From assembly GCA_938082635.1 (NCBI GenBank), contig CALLLI010000443.1, positions 1-34,567 of the forward strand: a DNA stretch of 34,567 bases, written 5' to 3'. Positions within the stretch are counted from its first letter, which is position 1; the number at the start of each line of letters is the position of its first letter. This DNA comes from an uncultured Verrucomicrobiales bacterium (lineage in GTDB: Bacteria; Verrucomicrobiota; Verrucomicrobiia; Verrucomicrobiales; DEV007). Below are positions 27,456-34,567 of this stretch, in pieces. The position numbers and the translations under genes are program-made. The notes beneath the pieces were generated by a model that made no database searches, was not told where the DNA came from, and saw nothing but the letters and a program-made list of their open reading frames with translations.

Positions 27456-30014
27456 TCAACGTTCCTCTTCCTTGTCCTTCTGTCGCTGCTTTTTAAGGAA
27501 GTCCTTGATCAGCGCCTCTGGATCGAGATCCAAGATATCTTCTGCATCAGCATGAACATCTCGATCAGATAGGCCTAACTCTTCTACGACATTCTCGATT
27601 ACTTTGGTAGGATCTACCTGATTAACCATAGTCCACTTTGGTTTCTCTAGTGTTCCAGTGCACTGATAAGTCCCAAAGATTTCATAAAGAACGTTCAGGA
27701 TCTTTCCCGATGCAGATTGGTTGGAAAGCGATACTTCCATATCGATAGCAGACGTCGGCAGTTCCACCGTTCCGTTGCCCTTGACGGAGTAGTTTCCAAG
27801 ATCGGCGATAAAGGGCTCAAGAGAGAGAATGTAAGATTGGAGACTGAAGCTTCCACCGAGATCGCGAATGCCCCCGTGAGAGACCTTGGTTTTCCCGGTA
27901 ACACGTTTGATAAGCGCCGCAACGGGACCGAGCAATGGCACCTCGAGTTTTCGGGTATCAAGTAGGTGGGCATCGCCCTTTCCTGTGATTGCAGCCAAAT
28001 CGGTTCCACGTCCTCGCCAGGCAAAGTTGCCGGATAGCTGGCCATCGGCATCGTGATCAGGGAAATAAATTGAAGCGAGTTCTTTGAAATTGAGGTCTGT
28101 CAGGTTGACCTTTGCCGTGTAGTCACGGGAACCGTCTAGGTGACGAATATTGCCATTCCCTGTGAGATGGCCGCCGAGCAGACCGGCATGATCTAGCCTG
28201 ACAAGTAAACTATCCGTTAAAAATCGAAGACCGAACCTCGGCTGAATTAAGGCAACCTCACGGCCAAATAGAGTCGTCTTCAAACTGCCTGAGGCTTTTA
28301 CTTCCACCTTGAGATTCGTTTGTGCTCCAGTTTGTGTATCGATAGTGCCTTGGGAGACTTGAATTTCTGGAGATTGACTAAAGTGATATGCGTCGAGGCT
28401 GTCGGCGCTATTTGTACTGAAGCAGCGTACGACTTGGCCTGGATCAATTCTGCCGTGCACTTCCGTGAGTACTGAGATGCCATCTCGGGGACTGAAGCTT
28501 AGACGCTCTGCGCGTATGGTGCCGCCAGAGTAAAGCCGTGCCGCGTCAGGTTTGATCTGTGCTTCTACTTTAGAGAAGTGATAGACATGAGGGTTGAGTG
28601 TGAAGTCGAAATGGAGCTTCTCGAGTTCAGCCGTTTCAAACCTGCACTCGGTGAGAGTGGCATCTCCCTTGTGTTCCCAAGAGGCGCTGTCTTGTGCTTT
28701 GCGTTCGCCGAAGAGGTTCACCTTGACGCCTGAATCTGGACGAAACTCCCAGCGCTTCAGAAACGTGTTGGCCTCCTCGGGAAGTGGCAATTGCTGGAGC
28801 AGTGTCGGGTAGATTCCTAGTGCGAACTCATACCGGATACCTTCTGTCGGAGTCCGAATGATCTTGCCCATCGATTCGCCGTACTGATGATCGATCCGAA
28901 TATTTCGAGCAAAGAAACGAGCGCCTTCCAGGTGAAAGTCTGCCTGAAGAAGCTTGAAAGACTCCTCGCCGACTTGAAAATCCTCAGCTTTTAGATGTCC
29001 TATGAAGTCGCCTGGTGGGGCAGACCACTGAAACGGTTGGTCCAACTGTAGCGTGCCACGCAAAGATAGTGTAGGTGATTTGTGCAGCGTTAGTGCTGAC
29101 CATGGTCCGATGATAGATTCCATGCTGGGGAGCAACTTTCCGATATCGATGCTAGAGCTGAGCGAGAGGGTGGCCTCACGTTTGCCTTTCAAGGGAAAGT
29201 CTCCATTTGCATCGAATCTTCCGCCTTGGGCATCCGTGATCGTGAGGTCAGATAATGAGAACAGCTGATCTGTGATTGCTGCCTGAGCACGCACATCGCT
29301 GATCTCGAGTTTGCCGTATTGGAGTTCTTTCCCAATGAGCTGCGCCTCTAATTCTAATGTCTCAGGACTAGCGAGATCACCAGAAATAGACATGTTCAAG
29401 ACTGGTTCGCGGCCTTGCTTGCTGCGCAAGGGGGCGAGATGTTTGACGAGCTTTTCTAGCAAAGGTCTGGCGGCACGAATCTTCTCAGTCTCCCATTTGA
29501 TAATCTTACCGCTGCCTTCCTTCGGGCGTTGGAGATCTCCGGTTAGGTTCAAGCGCAGGCCATAGAAATCAGCTTCGGCGTTGACGATCTCAATCTCGCC
29601 ATCTGGAAGAATGATCGTTGCTTGGAGGTCTTTGAACTCGACTCGCTGGCTGTTGGGATCCTTGCGATCATAGGGCAGGGAGACATGGGCTGAATCGAGT
29701 TCGATGCGTTCAAGAAAGCGCTTGCTCTGAAAGAGCTTTTCGAGATCGACATCGAGACGGGCTTGCGAGACGCGAGCGATCTCTTGCTTGGTGTCGCGTT
29801 CTAGGAGGACAACCTTGTTGGCAACGAGACCTTGAAACGGATCGATGGTCAGAGTGTCAAAACTGATGGTGAGATCGTGTTTGGCGAACTCCTTGACGAT
29901 GAGTTTGCGCCACTTCTTGGTGAATCCATCTTGATACGCGTAAATGCCTAACCAAACCAGGGCCCCGAATACGAGAAGGCCAAGCAGTGGGGCATAGCGG
30001 CGAAGGGGTTTCAT
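27456..30014 (-). CDS. AsmA-like envelope protein
   Basis: An 852-aa protein with one N-terminal membrane helix (about residues 9-27, LLGLLVFGALVWLGIYAYQ) and a very long beta-rich region. Repeating segments such as GKGDAHLLDTRKLEVPLLGPVAALIK and YSVKGNGTVELPTSAIDMEVSLSN match the AsmA-like C-terminal region of the AsmA/TamB/YhdP group. These proteins form elongated beta-grooves bridging the periplasm and are linked to lipid transport to the outer membrane. An acidic/basic tail ends the protein (KKQRQKDKEEER). The stop overlaps the ATG of the extended crcB frame. It starts 52 bp after the ABC ATPase gene. Confidence 0.85.
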   Translation of the reverse strand: MKPLRRYAPLLGLLVFGALVWLGIYAYQDGFTKKWRKLIVKEFAKHDLTISFDTLTIDPFQGLVANKVVLLERDTKQEIARVSQARLDVDLEKLFQSKRFLERIELDSAHVSLPYDRKDPNSQRVEFKDLQATIILPDGEIEIVNAEADFYGLRLNLTGDLQRPKEGSGKIIKWETEKIRAARPLLEKLVKHLAPLRSKQGREPVLNMSISGDLASPETLELEAQLIGKELQYGKLEISDVRAQAAITDQLFSLSDLTITDAQGGRFDANGDFPLKGKREATLSLSSSIDIGKLLPSMESIIGPWSALTLHKSPTLSLRGTLQLDQPFQWSAPPGDFIGHLKAEDFQVGEESFKLLQADFHLEGARFFARNIRIDHQYGESMGKIIRTPTEGIRYEFALGIYPTLLQQLPLPEEANTFLKRWEFRPDSGVKVNLFGERKAQDSASWEHKGDATLTECRFETAELEKLHFDFTLNPHVYHFSKVEAQIKPDAARLYSGGTIRAERLSFSPRDGISVLTEVHGRIDPGQVVRCFSTNSADSLDAYHFSQSPEIQVSQGTIDTQTGAQTNLKVEVKASGSLKTTLFGREVALIQPRFGLRFLTDSLLVRLDHAGLLGGHLTGNGNIRHLDGSRDYTAKVNLTDLNFKELASIYFPDHDADGQLSGNFAWRGRGTDLAAITGKGDAHLLDTRKLEVPLLGPVAALIKRVTGKTKVSHGGIRDLGGSFSLQSYILSLEPFIADLGNYSVKGNGTVELPTSAIDMEVSLSNQSASGKILNVLYEIFGTYQCTGTLEKPKWTMVNQVDPTKVIENVVEELGLSDRDVHADAEDILDLDPEALIKDFLKKQRQKDKEEER

Positions 30015-30066
30015 GGAGTGGAGTCTCCCTGAACGAACCGCTTCTCACCTAAAATGCAAACCTGGG

Positions 30067-30810
30067 CTAACGGTAATGCATCACCTTGGACAGGAACCGC
30101 TGAGCTTCTGGCGTGGCTGGTGTTTCAAAGACAGCTTCCCCTGTGCCGTGTTCGAGCACTTCGCCGTCAGCGAGAAAGAGAACTTGGTCCGCCACGGCGC
30201 GGGCAAAACCCATCTCGTGGGTCGAGAGAATGATCTCTTGTCCTGCTTCGCGAAGCTGTTTGATGACTTCGAGGACCTCGGCCGTCATCTCTGGATCCAG
30301 GGCGGAGGTGGGCTCGTCTAGAATGAGGAGCTGGGGCTCGTGAGCGATGGCCCGGGCGATACCGACCCGCTGTTGTTGACCGCCGGACAGTTCCGCCGGT
30401 CGTTTGTGGGAGTGATCTCCGAGGTTGAATCGTTCCAGACAGGCTTGCGCACGCTGCTGCGCTTCATCCGAGGTTCGCCCGTGAACTTTCTCAAGCGGTA
30501 GGGTGATATTCTGCAGCGCGTTGAGATGCGGGAAGAGATTGAAGGACTGAAATAAGTAGCCATGGCTGCGACGTGCTTCCCTCAGCGTTACTTCCTTCGT
30601 CTCCGGTGTGTTGTGTTGAGAATTAACACTAGCGGAACCACTTGTTGGTGTTTCGAGAGCACCGAGGATGCGCAACAAGGTGGACTTGCCTCCACCGCTG
30701 GGTCCAATGAGAACGAGCGACGAAAGGTCAGGCCCGAGCTCAAGATCGAGAGACTTTAGGGCACGCTGTTTCCCGTAGCGTTTCTCGAGGCCCTTCAGCT
30801 TCAGCAGCAT
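30067..30810 (-). CDS. Amino-acid-type ABC transporter ATP-binding protein
   Basis: A 247-aa ABC ATPase close to the polar amino acid importer ATPases (GlnQ/HisP class). Walker A is GPSGGGKST (36-44), the signature is LSGGQQQRVGIARAIAHEP, Walker B is LLILDEPTSALDPEM, and the switch histidine lies in STHEMGFARAVAD. Length is typical. No permease or substrate-binding gene is nearby: it lies 3 bp after uxaC and 52 bp before the AsmA-like gene on the same strand. It may pair with a membrane subunit encoded elsewhere, or serve another ABC complex; the operon position does not settle this. Confidence 0.92.
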   Translation of the reverse strand: MLLKLKGLEKRYGKQRALKSLDLELGPDLSSLVLIGPSGGGKSTLLRILGALETPTSGSASVNSQHNTPETKEVTLREARRSHGYLFQSFNLFPHLNALQNITLPLEKVHGRTSDEAQQRAQACLERFNLGDHSHKRPAELSGGQQQRVGIARAIAHEPQLLILDEPTSALDPEMTAEVLEVIKQLREAGQEIILSTHEMGFARAVADQVLFLADGEVLEHGTGEAVFETPATPEAQRFLSKVMHYR

Positions 30811-30813
30811 GAC

Positions 30814-32223
30814 TTACGCTGGAAACTGAAAGTAAGCTTTGGCATTGTGATAGCAAATATTCTCCACCATCTTGCCTAATAGTTCCATGTCTCGAGGAAT
30901 CAGGCCTTGTTCGACGTCGTTTCCGAGGAGGTTGCAAAGGATTCGTCGGAAATACTCGTGTCTCGGATACGACAAGAACGACCGAGAATCGGTCAGCATG
31001 CCGACAAATCTTGAGAGAAGACCTATATTCGACAGCGCGTTGATCTGCCATTCCATGGCTTCTTTCTGATCGAGGTACCACCAACCAGAGCCGAACTGCA
31101 TCTTTCCGGCCACACTTCCATCTTGAAAGTTGCCTATCATTGACGCGAAGAGGTAGTTGTCGCGTGGGTTCAGGTTGTAGATGATGGTCTTGGGCAACGT
31201 GTCTTCCTGGTCCAGAAAGTCGAGATAGGCGCGAAGTGTCTCCGCTTGCATTGTATCTGCAATGGAATCAAAACCGGTGTCGCGTCCAAGCTGTTTAAAC
31301 TTGCGTGTGTTCGTGTTGCGAAGGGCTCCCACATGAAGCTGCTTAACCCATCCCTTGGCGGCATCGAGCTGGCCGCTGAGTACCATGATGGCTGTCGCGA
31401 ACTGTTCTTTTTCTTCGAGTGTGGCGGCCTTGCCTGCTCGGGCTCGCTCGAAGATACCGCTTACGGTAGCTTCGCTAGCGAATGTGGCGTGGCAGGCACT
31501 CAGGCCGTGATCTGATAGACGAGATCCGAGTGCGTGAAAGTAGTCGTGTCGCTTGTGCAGGGCTTCACAGAAGCCACGATAAGTTCCCGTGTCATGATCC
31601 GCAGCAAGGCCAAGCCTTTCTGCATACGCATTGAAAGCGGCGGGATCATCCACAACAAGTGCCGCGTCTGGTCGGTAGGCGGGATAGACACGCGTCGACA
31701 TTTCCGATGCCTTCATTTTCTTGTGAAAAGCAAGGTCATCTGCTGGGTCATCGGTCGTCCCAATCGCTTCGACTTTGAAGTGTTCAGTGATTCCGTGAGG
31801 GCGTAGCCGATCTTCTTTTAGCTTGGCATTACAAGCTTCCCAAATAGCGGGAGCGCTTTGCTCATTAAGCAAGTCGTCTACATCAAAGTAGCGCTTCAGC
31901 TCGAGATGCGTCCAATGATAGAGAGGATTCCGGATGGTTTGCGGTACCGTGCGAGCCCAGGCAAGAAATTTGTCGTAGGGCTCTGCGTCGCCTGTGCAAT
32001 ACCGCTCCGCCACGCCATTGGCTCGCATGGCTCTCCACTTGTAGTGATCTCCTTCAAGCCAAATTTCTGTCAGGTTCTCAAACTGCCGATTCTCAGCCAA
32101 GTCCTTCGATGGTAGATGGCAATGATAGTCAATGATCGGCTGATCCTTGGCGTGGCTATGATAGAGAACTTTGGCTGTTTCCGTTTGGAGGATGAAGTCG
32201 CCGTGAATGAAGTTGGGTGCCAT
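30814..32223 (-). CDS. uxaC: Glucuronate isomerase (uronate isomerase)
   Basis: A 469-aa amidohydrolase-superfamily enzyme that isomerises D-glucuronate to D-fructuronate and D-galacturonate to D-tagaturonate, the first step of hexuronate breakdown. The N-terminal MAPNFIHGDFILQTETAKVLYH and PIIDYHCHLPSKDLAENRQFEN (HxH metal site) are typical of UxaC, as is AIGTTDDPADDLAFHKKM. The C-terminal FLSYPRHEYFRRILCNLLG segment is also conserved. Full length for the family. It is 36 bp downstream of the ACT-domain gene and 3 bp upstream of the ABC ATPase gene. A dehydrogenase gene divergent from the ACT gene could contribute to the same pathway. Confidence 0.97.
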   Translation of the reverse strand: MAPNFIHGDFILQTETAKVLYHSHAKDQPIIDYHCHLPSKDLAENRQFENLTEIWLEGDHYKWRAMRANGVAERYCTGDAEPYDKFLAWARTVPQTIRNPLYHWTHLELKRYFDVDDLLNEQSAPAIWEACNAKLKEDRLRPHGITEHFKVEAIGTTDDPADDLAFHKKMKASEMSTRVYPAYRPDAALVVDDPAAFNAYAERLGLAADHDTGTYRGFCEALHKRHDYFHALGSRLSDHGLSACHATFASEATVSGIFERARAGKAATLEEKEQFATAIMVLSGQLDAAKGWVKQLHVGALRNTNTRKFKQLGRDTGFDSIADTMQAETLRAYLDFLDQEDTLPKTIIYNLNPRDNYLFASMIGNFQDGSVAGKMQFGSGWWYLDQKEAMEWQINALSNIGLLSRFVGMLTDSRSFLSYPRHEYFRRILCNLLGNDVEQGLIPRDMELLGKMVENICYHNAKAYFQFPA

Positions 32224-32259
32224 GTGTTGAGGAGTGGAGAATCGATGTCGCAGACGGCG

Positions 32260-32721
32260 TCAGCGGCTGAGGTCTTCCTGGCAGAGCATCTTGAACCCTT
32301 GCTTCTCTAATAGAGAAACAGAGAATTCGGCGTCTTCGAGGTGAACGACGACGAGGGGCTGATCACGATCGGAGCGAACCAAGAGAGAGTAGCAGGAGTG
32401 GACGTTTGTCTCAGCCTGAAGGAAAACACTGAGACAGTTATGAAGGGACGAGACACCGTCTTTCAACTCGACGACGATCACCTCCAGCATGGAGTGCGCT
32501 ATGCCGCGTTCTAAAAACTGTTGCATTACAATGTCTGGATCTGTAACGATCAGCCGTGCGAGGGTGACATCGGAAGACTCCGCCAACTTCAGCCCGAGCA
32601 CCTCAGCGTGACACTCCTGAATGAGCTTGACCACGCCGCTCAGAGCGCCCACACGGCTCTCTAGCATGACGGTGAATTGCAGGACGGGAGAGCCTTTCTT
32701 CAAGGAGGGATCAGGCGACAT
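32260..32721 (-). CDS. Tandem ACT-domain protein
   Basis: A 153-aa protein that appears to contain two ACT-type modules. The first spans about residues 13-75 (VLQFTVMLESRVGALSGVVKLIQ then SSDVTLARLIVTDP), matching the ACT pattern of a Gly before a regulatory helix. The second spans about 80-145 (LEVIVVELKDGVSSLHNCLSVFLQAETNVHSCYSLLV). ACT domains sense small ligands, often amino acids, and the acetolactate synthase small subunit shares this layout, but no large subunit is present here. It is first in the minus-strand run, 36 bp before uxaC. Its ligand and target are unknown. Confidence 0.8.
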   Translation of the reverse strand: MSPDPSLKKGSPVLQFTVMLESRVGALSGVVKLIQECHAEVLGLKLAESSDVTLARLIVTDPDIVMQQFLERGIAHSMLEVIVVELKDGVSSLHNCLSVFLQAETNVHSCYSLLVRSDRDQPLVVVHLEDAEFSVSLLEKQGFKMLCQEDLSR

Positions 32722-32756
32722 GGCAGTGAGAGCTTAAAGGTGAACGCGATTACTTA

Positions 32757-32788
32757 TTTGTTCATCCATGCTTCAGCGGCTTTGTTCA
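32757..32788. promoter_or_regulatory. Direct repeat TTTGTTCA in divergent intergenic region
   Basis: Two identical 8-bp copies, TTTGTTCA at 32757-32764 and 32781-32788, start 24 bp apart in the 74-bp gap between the divergent ACT/uxaC and dehydrogenase genes. Spacing near two helical turns on one face would suit a dimeric regulator binding direct repeats. It is a weak candidate operator; short repeats of this size occur by chance. Confidence 0.25.
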
Positions 32789-32795
32789 AGCAAGA

Positions 32796-33815
32796 ATGAT
32801 CGCGATACAACTTCATAACCCGAGAGAGCTTAAGAGAATCGACGTCGCTGACCCTGGGGATCCTAAGTCAGGAGAAATCCGAGTGAATGTGAGACGCATC
32901 GGTGTGTGCGGTACGGATTGGCACTCTTTCGCTGGGAATCAGCCGTTCTTTGAATACCCGCGAATTCTTGGGCATGAACTTGGGGTGGAGGTCGCGGCCA
33001 TTGGCCCTGACGCAGAGACAAATCTTCAGATCGGAGATCGTTGTTCGGTGGAGCCTTACTTGAATGATTCTCAGAGTCCTGCCTCGCGTTTGGGACGGAC
33101 AAACTGTTGCGAGTCTCTACGAGTACTCGGCGTGCATATGGATGGCGGCATGTGTCCGCATCTTGTCCTCCCCGCTCACAAGTTGCATCGCTCAGAGTCT
33201 TTGGGACTCGATGCACTGGCACTCGTTGAAACCCTGTGCATCGGCGCTCATGGATGTGAGCGAGCCGTTCTGCAGAGTGCAGACAGGGTGCTGGTCATTG
33301 GTGCTGGTCCCATTGGACTCAGTGCCTACCAGTTTGCGCAGCTTGAGGCTGACAAGGTTATTCTCGCTGACGTATCGACGGCCCGATTACGGTTTTGCCA
33401 GAAGCAGTTAGGCATCGATCAGACCTTACTTCTAAAGCCGGGTGAGGTTGATGCTCAACTTGAGGAGGCGTTCTCAGGTCGGCCGACGGTGATCATGGAT
33501 GCCACGGGTCATCCTGGGTCCATGGAGCAGTCATTTAAGTTTAGCGGGCATGGAGGGCGGATCGTCTTTTTAGGGATTGTGCAAGGAGACTTGAGCTTCA
33601 GTGATCCTGAGTTCCATCGGAAGGAACTGACGGTGATGGCCAGTCGGAACGCGCCTGCGATGACGTTTCACCATGTCATTGCTCAGTTAGAGTCAGGGCG
33701 TGTGGATGCTCGGCCTTGGATCACGCATCGGTTAGACCTCGAGGAGGTGCCGGATAAACTTCCTGCGCTCGAAGGGGACCCTGGATTGCTCAAGGCGATG
33801 GTCGAGATCAACTAG
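32796..33815 (+). CDS. Zinc-type medium-chain alcohol/sugar-acid dehydrogenase
   Basis: A 339-aa medium-chain dehydrogenase. The N-terminal GroES-like domain has the catalytic zinc ligands in GVCGTDWHSF and GHELGVEV. The cofactor-binding Rossmann segment reads VLVIGAGPIGLSAYQFAQ followed by ILADVSTARLRFCQKQLG. The usual structural-zinc lobe with four Cys is largely lost: NDSQSPASRLGRTNCCES keeps only the last Cys pair, although the following VLGVHMDGGM is conserved. Related enzymes oxidise galactonate-, gulonate- or idonate-type sugar acids. Divergence from ACT/uxaC supports a role in uronate or aldonate metabolism, but this is inference. Its stop faces the LysM gene's terminator. Confidence 0.88.
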   Translation: MIAIQLHNPRELKRIDVADPGDPKSGEIRVNVRRIGVCGTDWHSFAGNQPFFEYPRILGHELGVEVAAIGPDAETNLQIGDRCSVEPYLNDSQSPASRLGRTNCCESLRVLGVHMDGGMCPHLVLPAHKLHRSESLGLDALALVETLCIGAHGCERAVLQSADRVLVIGAGPIGLSAYQFAQLEADKVILADVSTARLRFCQKQLGIDQTLLLKPGEVDAQLEEAFSGRPTVIMDATGHPGSMEQSFKFSGHGGRIVFLGIVQGDLSFSDPEFHRKELTVMASRNAPAMTFHHVIAQLESGRVDARPWITHRLDLEEVPDKLPALEGDPGLLKAMVEIN

Positions 33816-33829
33816 CGGATGGCAATAAA

Positions 33830-33857
33830 AACGGGGTGAGCCGAAGCCCACCCCGTT
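33830..33857 (-). terminator. Intrinsic terminator with UUCG tetraloop
   Basis: On the minus strand AACGGGGUG pairs with CACCCCGUU, extended inward by a G-U wobble and GC/GC pairs to a UUCG tetraloop (about 12 bp). The stem is followed by UUUUUAUU. This is a textbook Rho-independent terminator for the LysM gene. Read on the plus strand, the same stem lacks a U tract but may still stop the converging dehydrogenase transcript. Confidence 0.9.
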
Positions 33858-33885
33858 ATTCAACGCACCAGAAATTGTTAGAAGG

Positions 33886-34374
33886 CTAAGGAATGATGAG
33901 TTCCTGACCGGGATGGATCGTTGTGTCCGAAATACCGTTGGCCCTGATGATCTCTTGCATGGAGACACCGTATTTCTTTCCTATCCGATAGAGATTGTCG
34001 CCCTTCTGCACAGTGTAATTGCGCCCGGAGCTGCTAGGCGTTGTTGCCGGTGCACTGTAACCGCTGCCTGTTGTTGTCGATCCATCATAAGCAGTAGCGC
34101 CGCCTCCGCTGTCACCAGGGTAGGTCACGACGTCGCCAGATTCTGAACCGTAACCACTCGGGGGAGTCACGCCGTAGCCGCTTTGAGCAGGCTGTTGGGG
34201 TTGAGGCTGGCCGTATATACCGCCTCCATAGGTGCCCTGTGTTGGATTGCCATAGGCATCGACCTGCTGTTGATTAGGGGCGCCGTATCCATTGGTGCCA
34301 TAGTCATCGTAGTAGCAGCTGCTCAATAGAGCTGCTGTAGCGCCACAGAGGGCTAGATGCTTAGTAAGGTTCAT
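33886..34374 (-). CDS. LysM-domain lipoprotein
   Basis: A 162-aa predicted lipoprotein. A signal peptide ends at LLSSC (Cys20). Residues 21-115 are a low-complexity Gly/Tyr/Gln/Ser/Pro-rich segment (repeats such as YGNPTQGTYGG and QPQPQQP). A single C-terminal LysM domain covers about 119-162 (YTVQKGDNLYRIGKKYGVSMQEIIRANG and HPGQELIIP). LysM domains bind the N-acetylglucosamine backbone of peptidoglycan, so the protein probably tethers to the cell wall while anchored by lipid. Many Verrucomicrobia-type genomes have similar short LysM proteins. Upstream lies an inverted repeat close to the start; downstream lies a strong terminator, so it is probably monocistronic. Confidence 0.9.
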   Translation of the reverse strand: MNLTKHLALCGATAALLSSCYYDDYGTNGYGAPNQQQVDAYGNPTQGTYGGGIYGQPQPQQPAQSGYGVTPPSGYGSESGDVVTYPGDSGGGATAYDGSTTTGSGYSAPATTPSSSGRNYTVQKGDNLYRIGKKYGVSMQEIIRANGISDTTIHPGQELIIP

Positions 34375-34395
34375 AATTAAGGAAAGTTAACTATT

Positions 34396-34417
34396 AAGTG
34401 CTTTAATTCAAGCACTT
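34396..34417. promoter_or_regulatory. 8-bp inverted repeat upstream of the LysM gene
   Basis: AAGTGCTT and AAGCACTT flank a 6-nt spacer (TAATTC). The element lies 22-43 nt before the LysM start. It could be a dyad operator or a 5'-UTR hairpin. The overlapping pair GGAAAGT (34381-34387) and ACTTTCC (34414-34420) offers an alternative fold with the same right arm. Confidence 0.5.
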
Positions 34418-34438
34418 TCCACTCCAAGTTAGAAGTTA

Positions 34439-34455
34439 CCCGAAAAGGGTTCGGG
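34439..34455. repeat. 6-bp hairpin CCCGAA/TTCGGG
   Basis: CCCGAA and TTCGGG form a perfect 6-bp stem with loop AAGGG, between the divergent LysM gene and the possible gene at the right edge. It is next to the 8-bp palindrome GGCATGCC (34455-34462). Role unknown. Confidence 0.5.
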
Positions 34456-34491
34456 GCATGCCTGCGGGGTGATAGTGAGAGAATTCGCGCA

Positions 34492-34567
34492 ATGAAAACC
34501 CTTCGCAGTGCATTTTTAGCCCTGTTCGATCATTTCAGGCTCGCGAAGCCCAAACTTCTTGATCGAA
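34492..34567 (+). CDS. Possible 5' end of a gene at the window edge
   Basis: From the ATG at 34492 the frame stays open to the edge (25 codons: MKTLRSAFLALFDHFRLAK, then PKLLDR). A purine-rich GAGAG lies about 10 bases upstream. The start resembles an ordinary N-terminus but is too short to identify, and no promoter is obvious. Confidence 0.35.
   Translation, partial: MKTLRSAFLALFDHFRLAKPKLLDR

Overview
The window (34,567 bp, moderately GC-rich, densely coding, mixed strands) looks like chromosomal DNA from a Gram-negative bacterium of the Planctomycetota-Verrucomicrobiota group, most likely Verrucomicrobiota. The evidence is the mix of lipoproteins and a full RND tripartite pump (two membranes), a Tat-exported Gfo/Idh/MocA oxidoreductase, a zinc-ribbon protein with a Pro/Gln-rich linker, weak Shine-Dalgarno signals, uronate isomerase, and several secreted proteins of no recognisable family. 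No marker gene here fixes the phylum, so this is inference. I found no rRNA, tRNA, CRISPR array, phage or insertion sequence.

Layout. (1) 1-726, minus: a metallophosphoesterase running off the left edge. Its 3' part is a perfect hexanucleotide tandem repeat that translates in frame as (Pro-Asp)18. (2) 803-6733, plus: a giant secreted alpha-2-macroglobulin-like protein with a variant thioester motif. (3) 14863-6747, minus: a secreted hypothetical protein, a zinc-ribbon/Pro-rich/one-TM protein, then an outer-membrane factor, adaptor and RND pump joined by ATGA overlaps. The outer-membrane factor has a tandemly duplicated lipobox. (4) 15863-14901, minus: a ribose-type sugar-binding lipoprotein without transporter partners. 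(5) 15975-24828: Uma2-family nuclease, PurU (minus), TypA/BipA, CPBP protease, ABC-F ATPase, Tat-exported Gfo/Idh/MocA oxidoreductase and a TonB-like/VWA membrane protein. (6) 24829-25102: a convergent intergenic region full of palindromes. (7) 32721-25103, minus: a probable seven-gene run of ACT-domain protein, UxaC, amino-acid-type ABC ATPase, AsmA-like protein, CrcB fluoride channel, basic lipoprotein and TyrRS. (8) 32796-33815, plus: a medium-chain dehydrogenase divergent from the ACT/UxaC genes, suggesting a small sugar-acid locus. (9) 33886-34374, minus: a LysM lipoprotein with a textbook terminator, then the possible start of a gene at the right edge.

Most of the window is core metabolism, translation and envelope function. 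I see no convincing multi-gene novel system. The best second-look items are the in-frame (PD)18 repeat, the CLGQ variant thioester of the macroglobulin, the duplicated lipobox, the palindromic intergenic block, and the orphan transporter parts.
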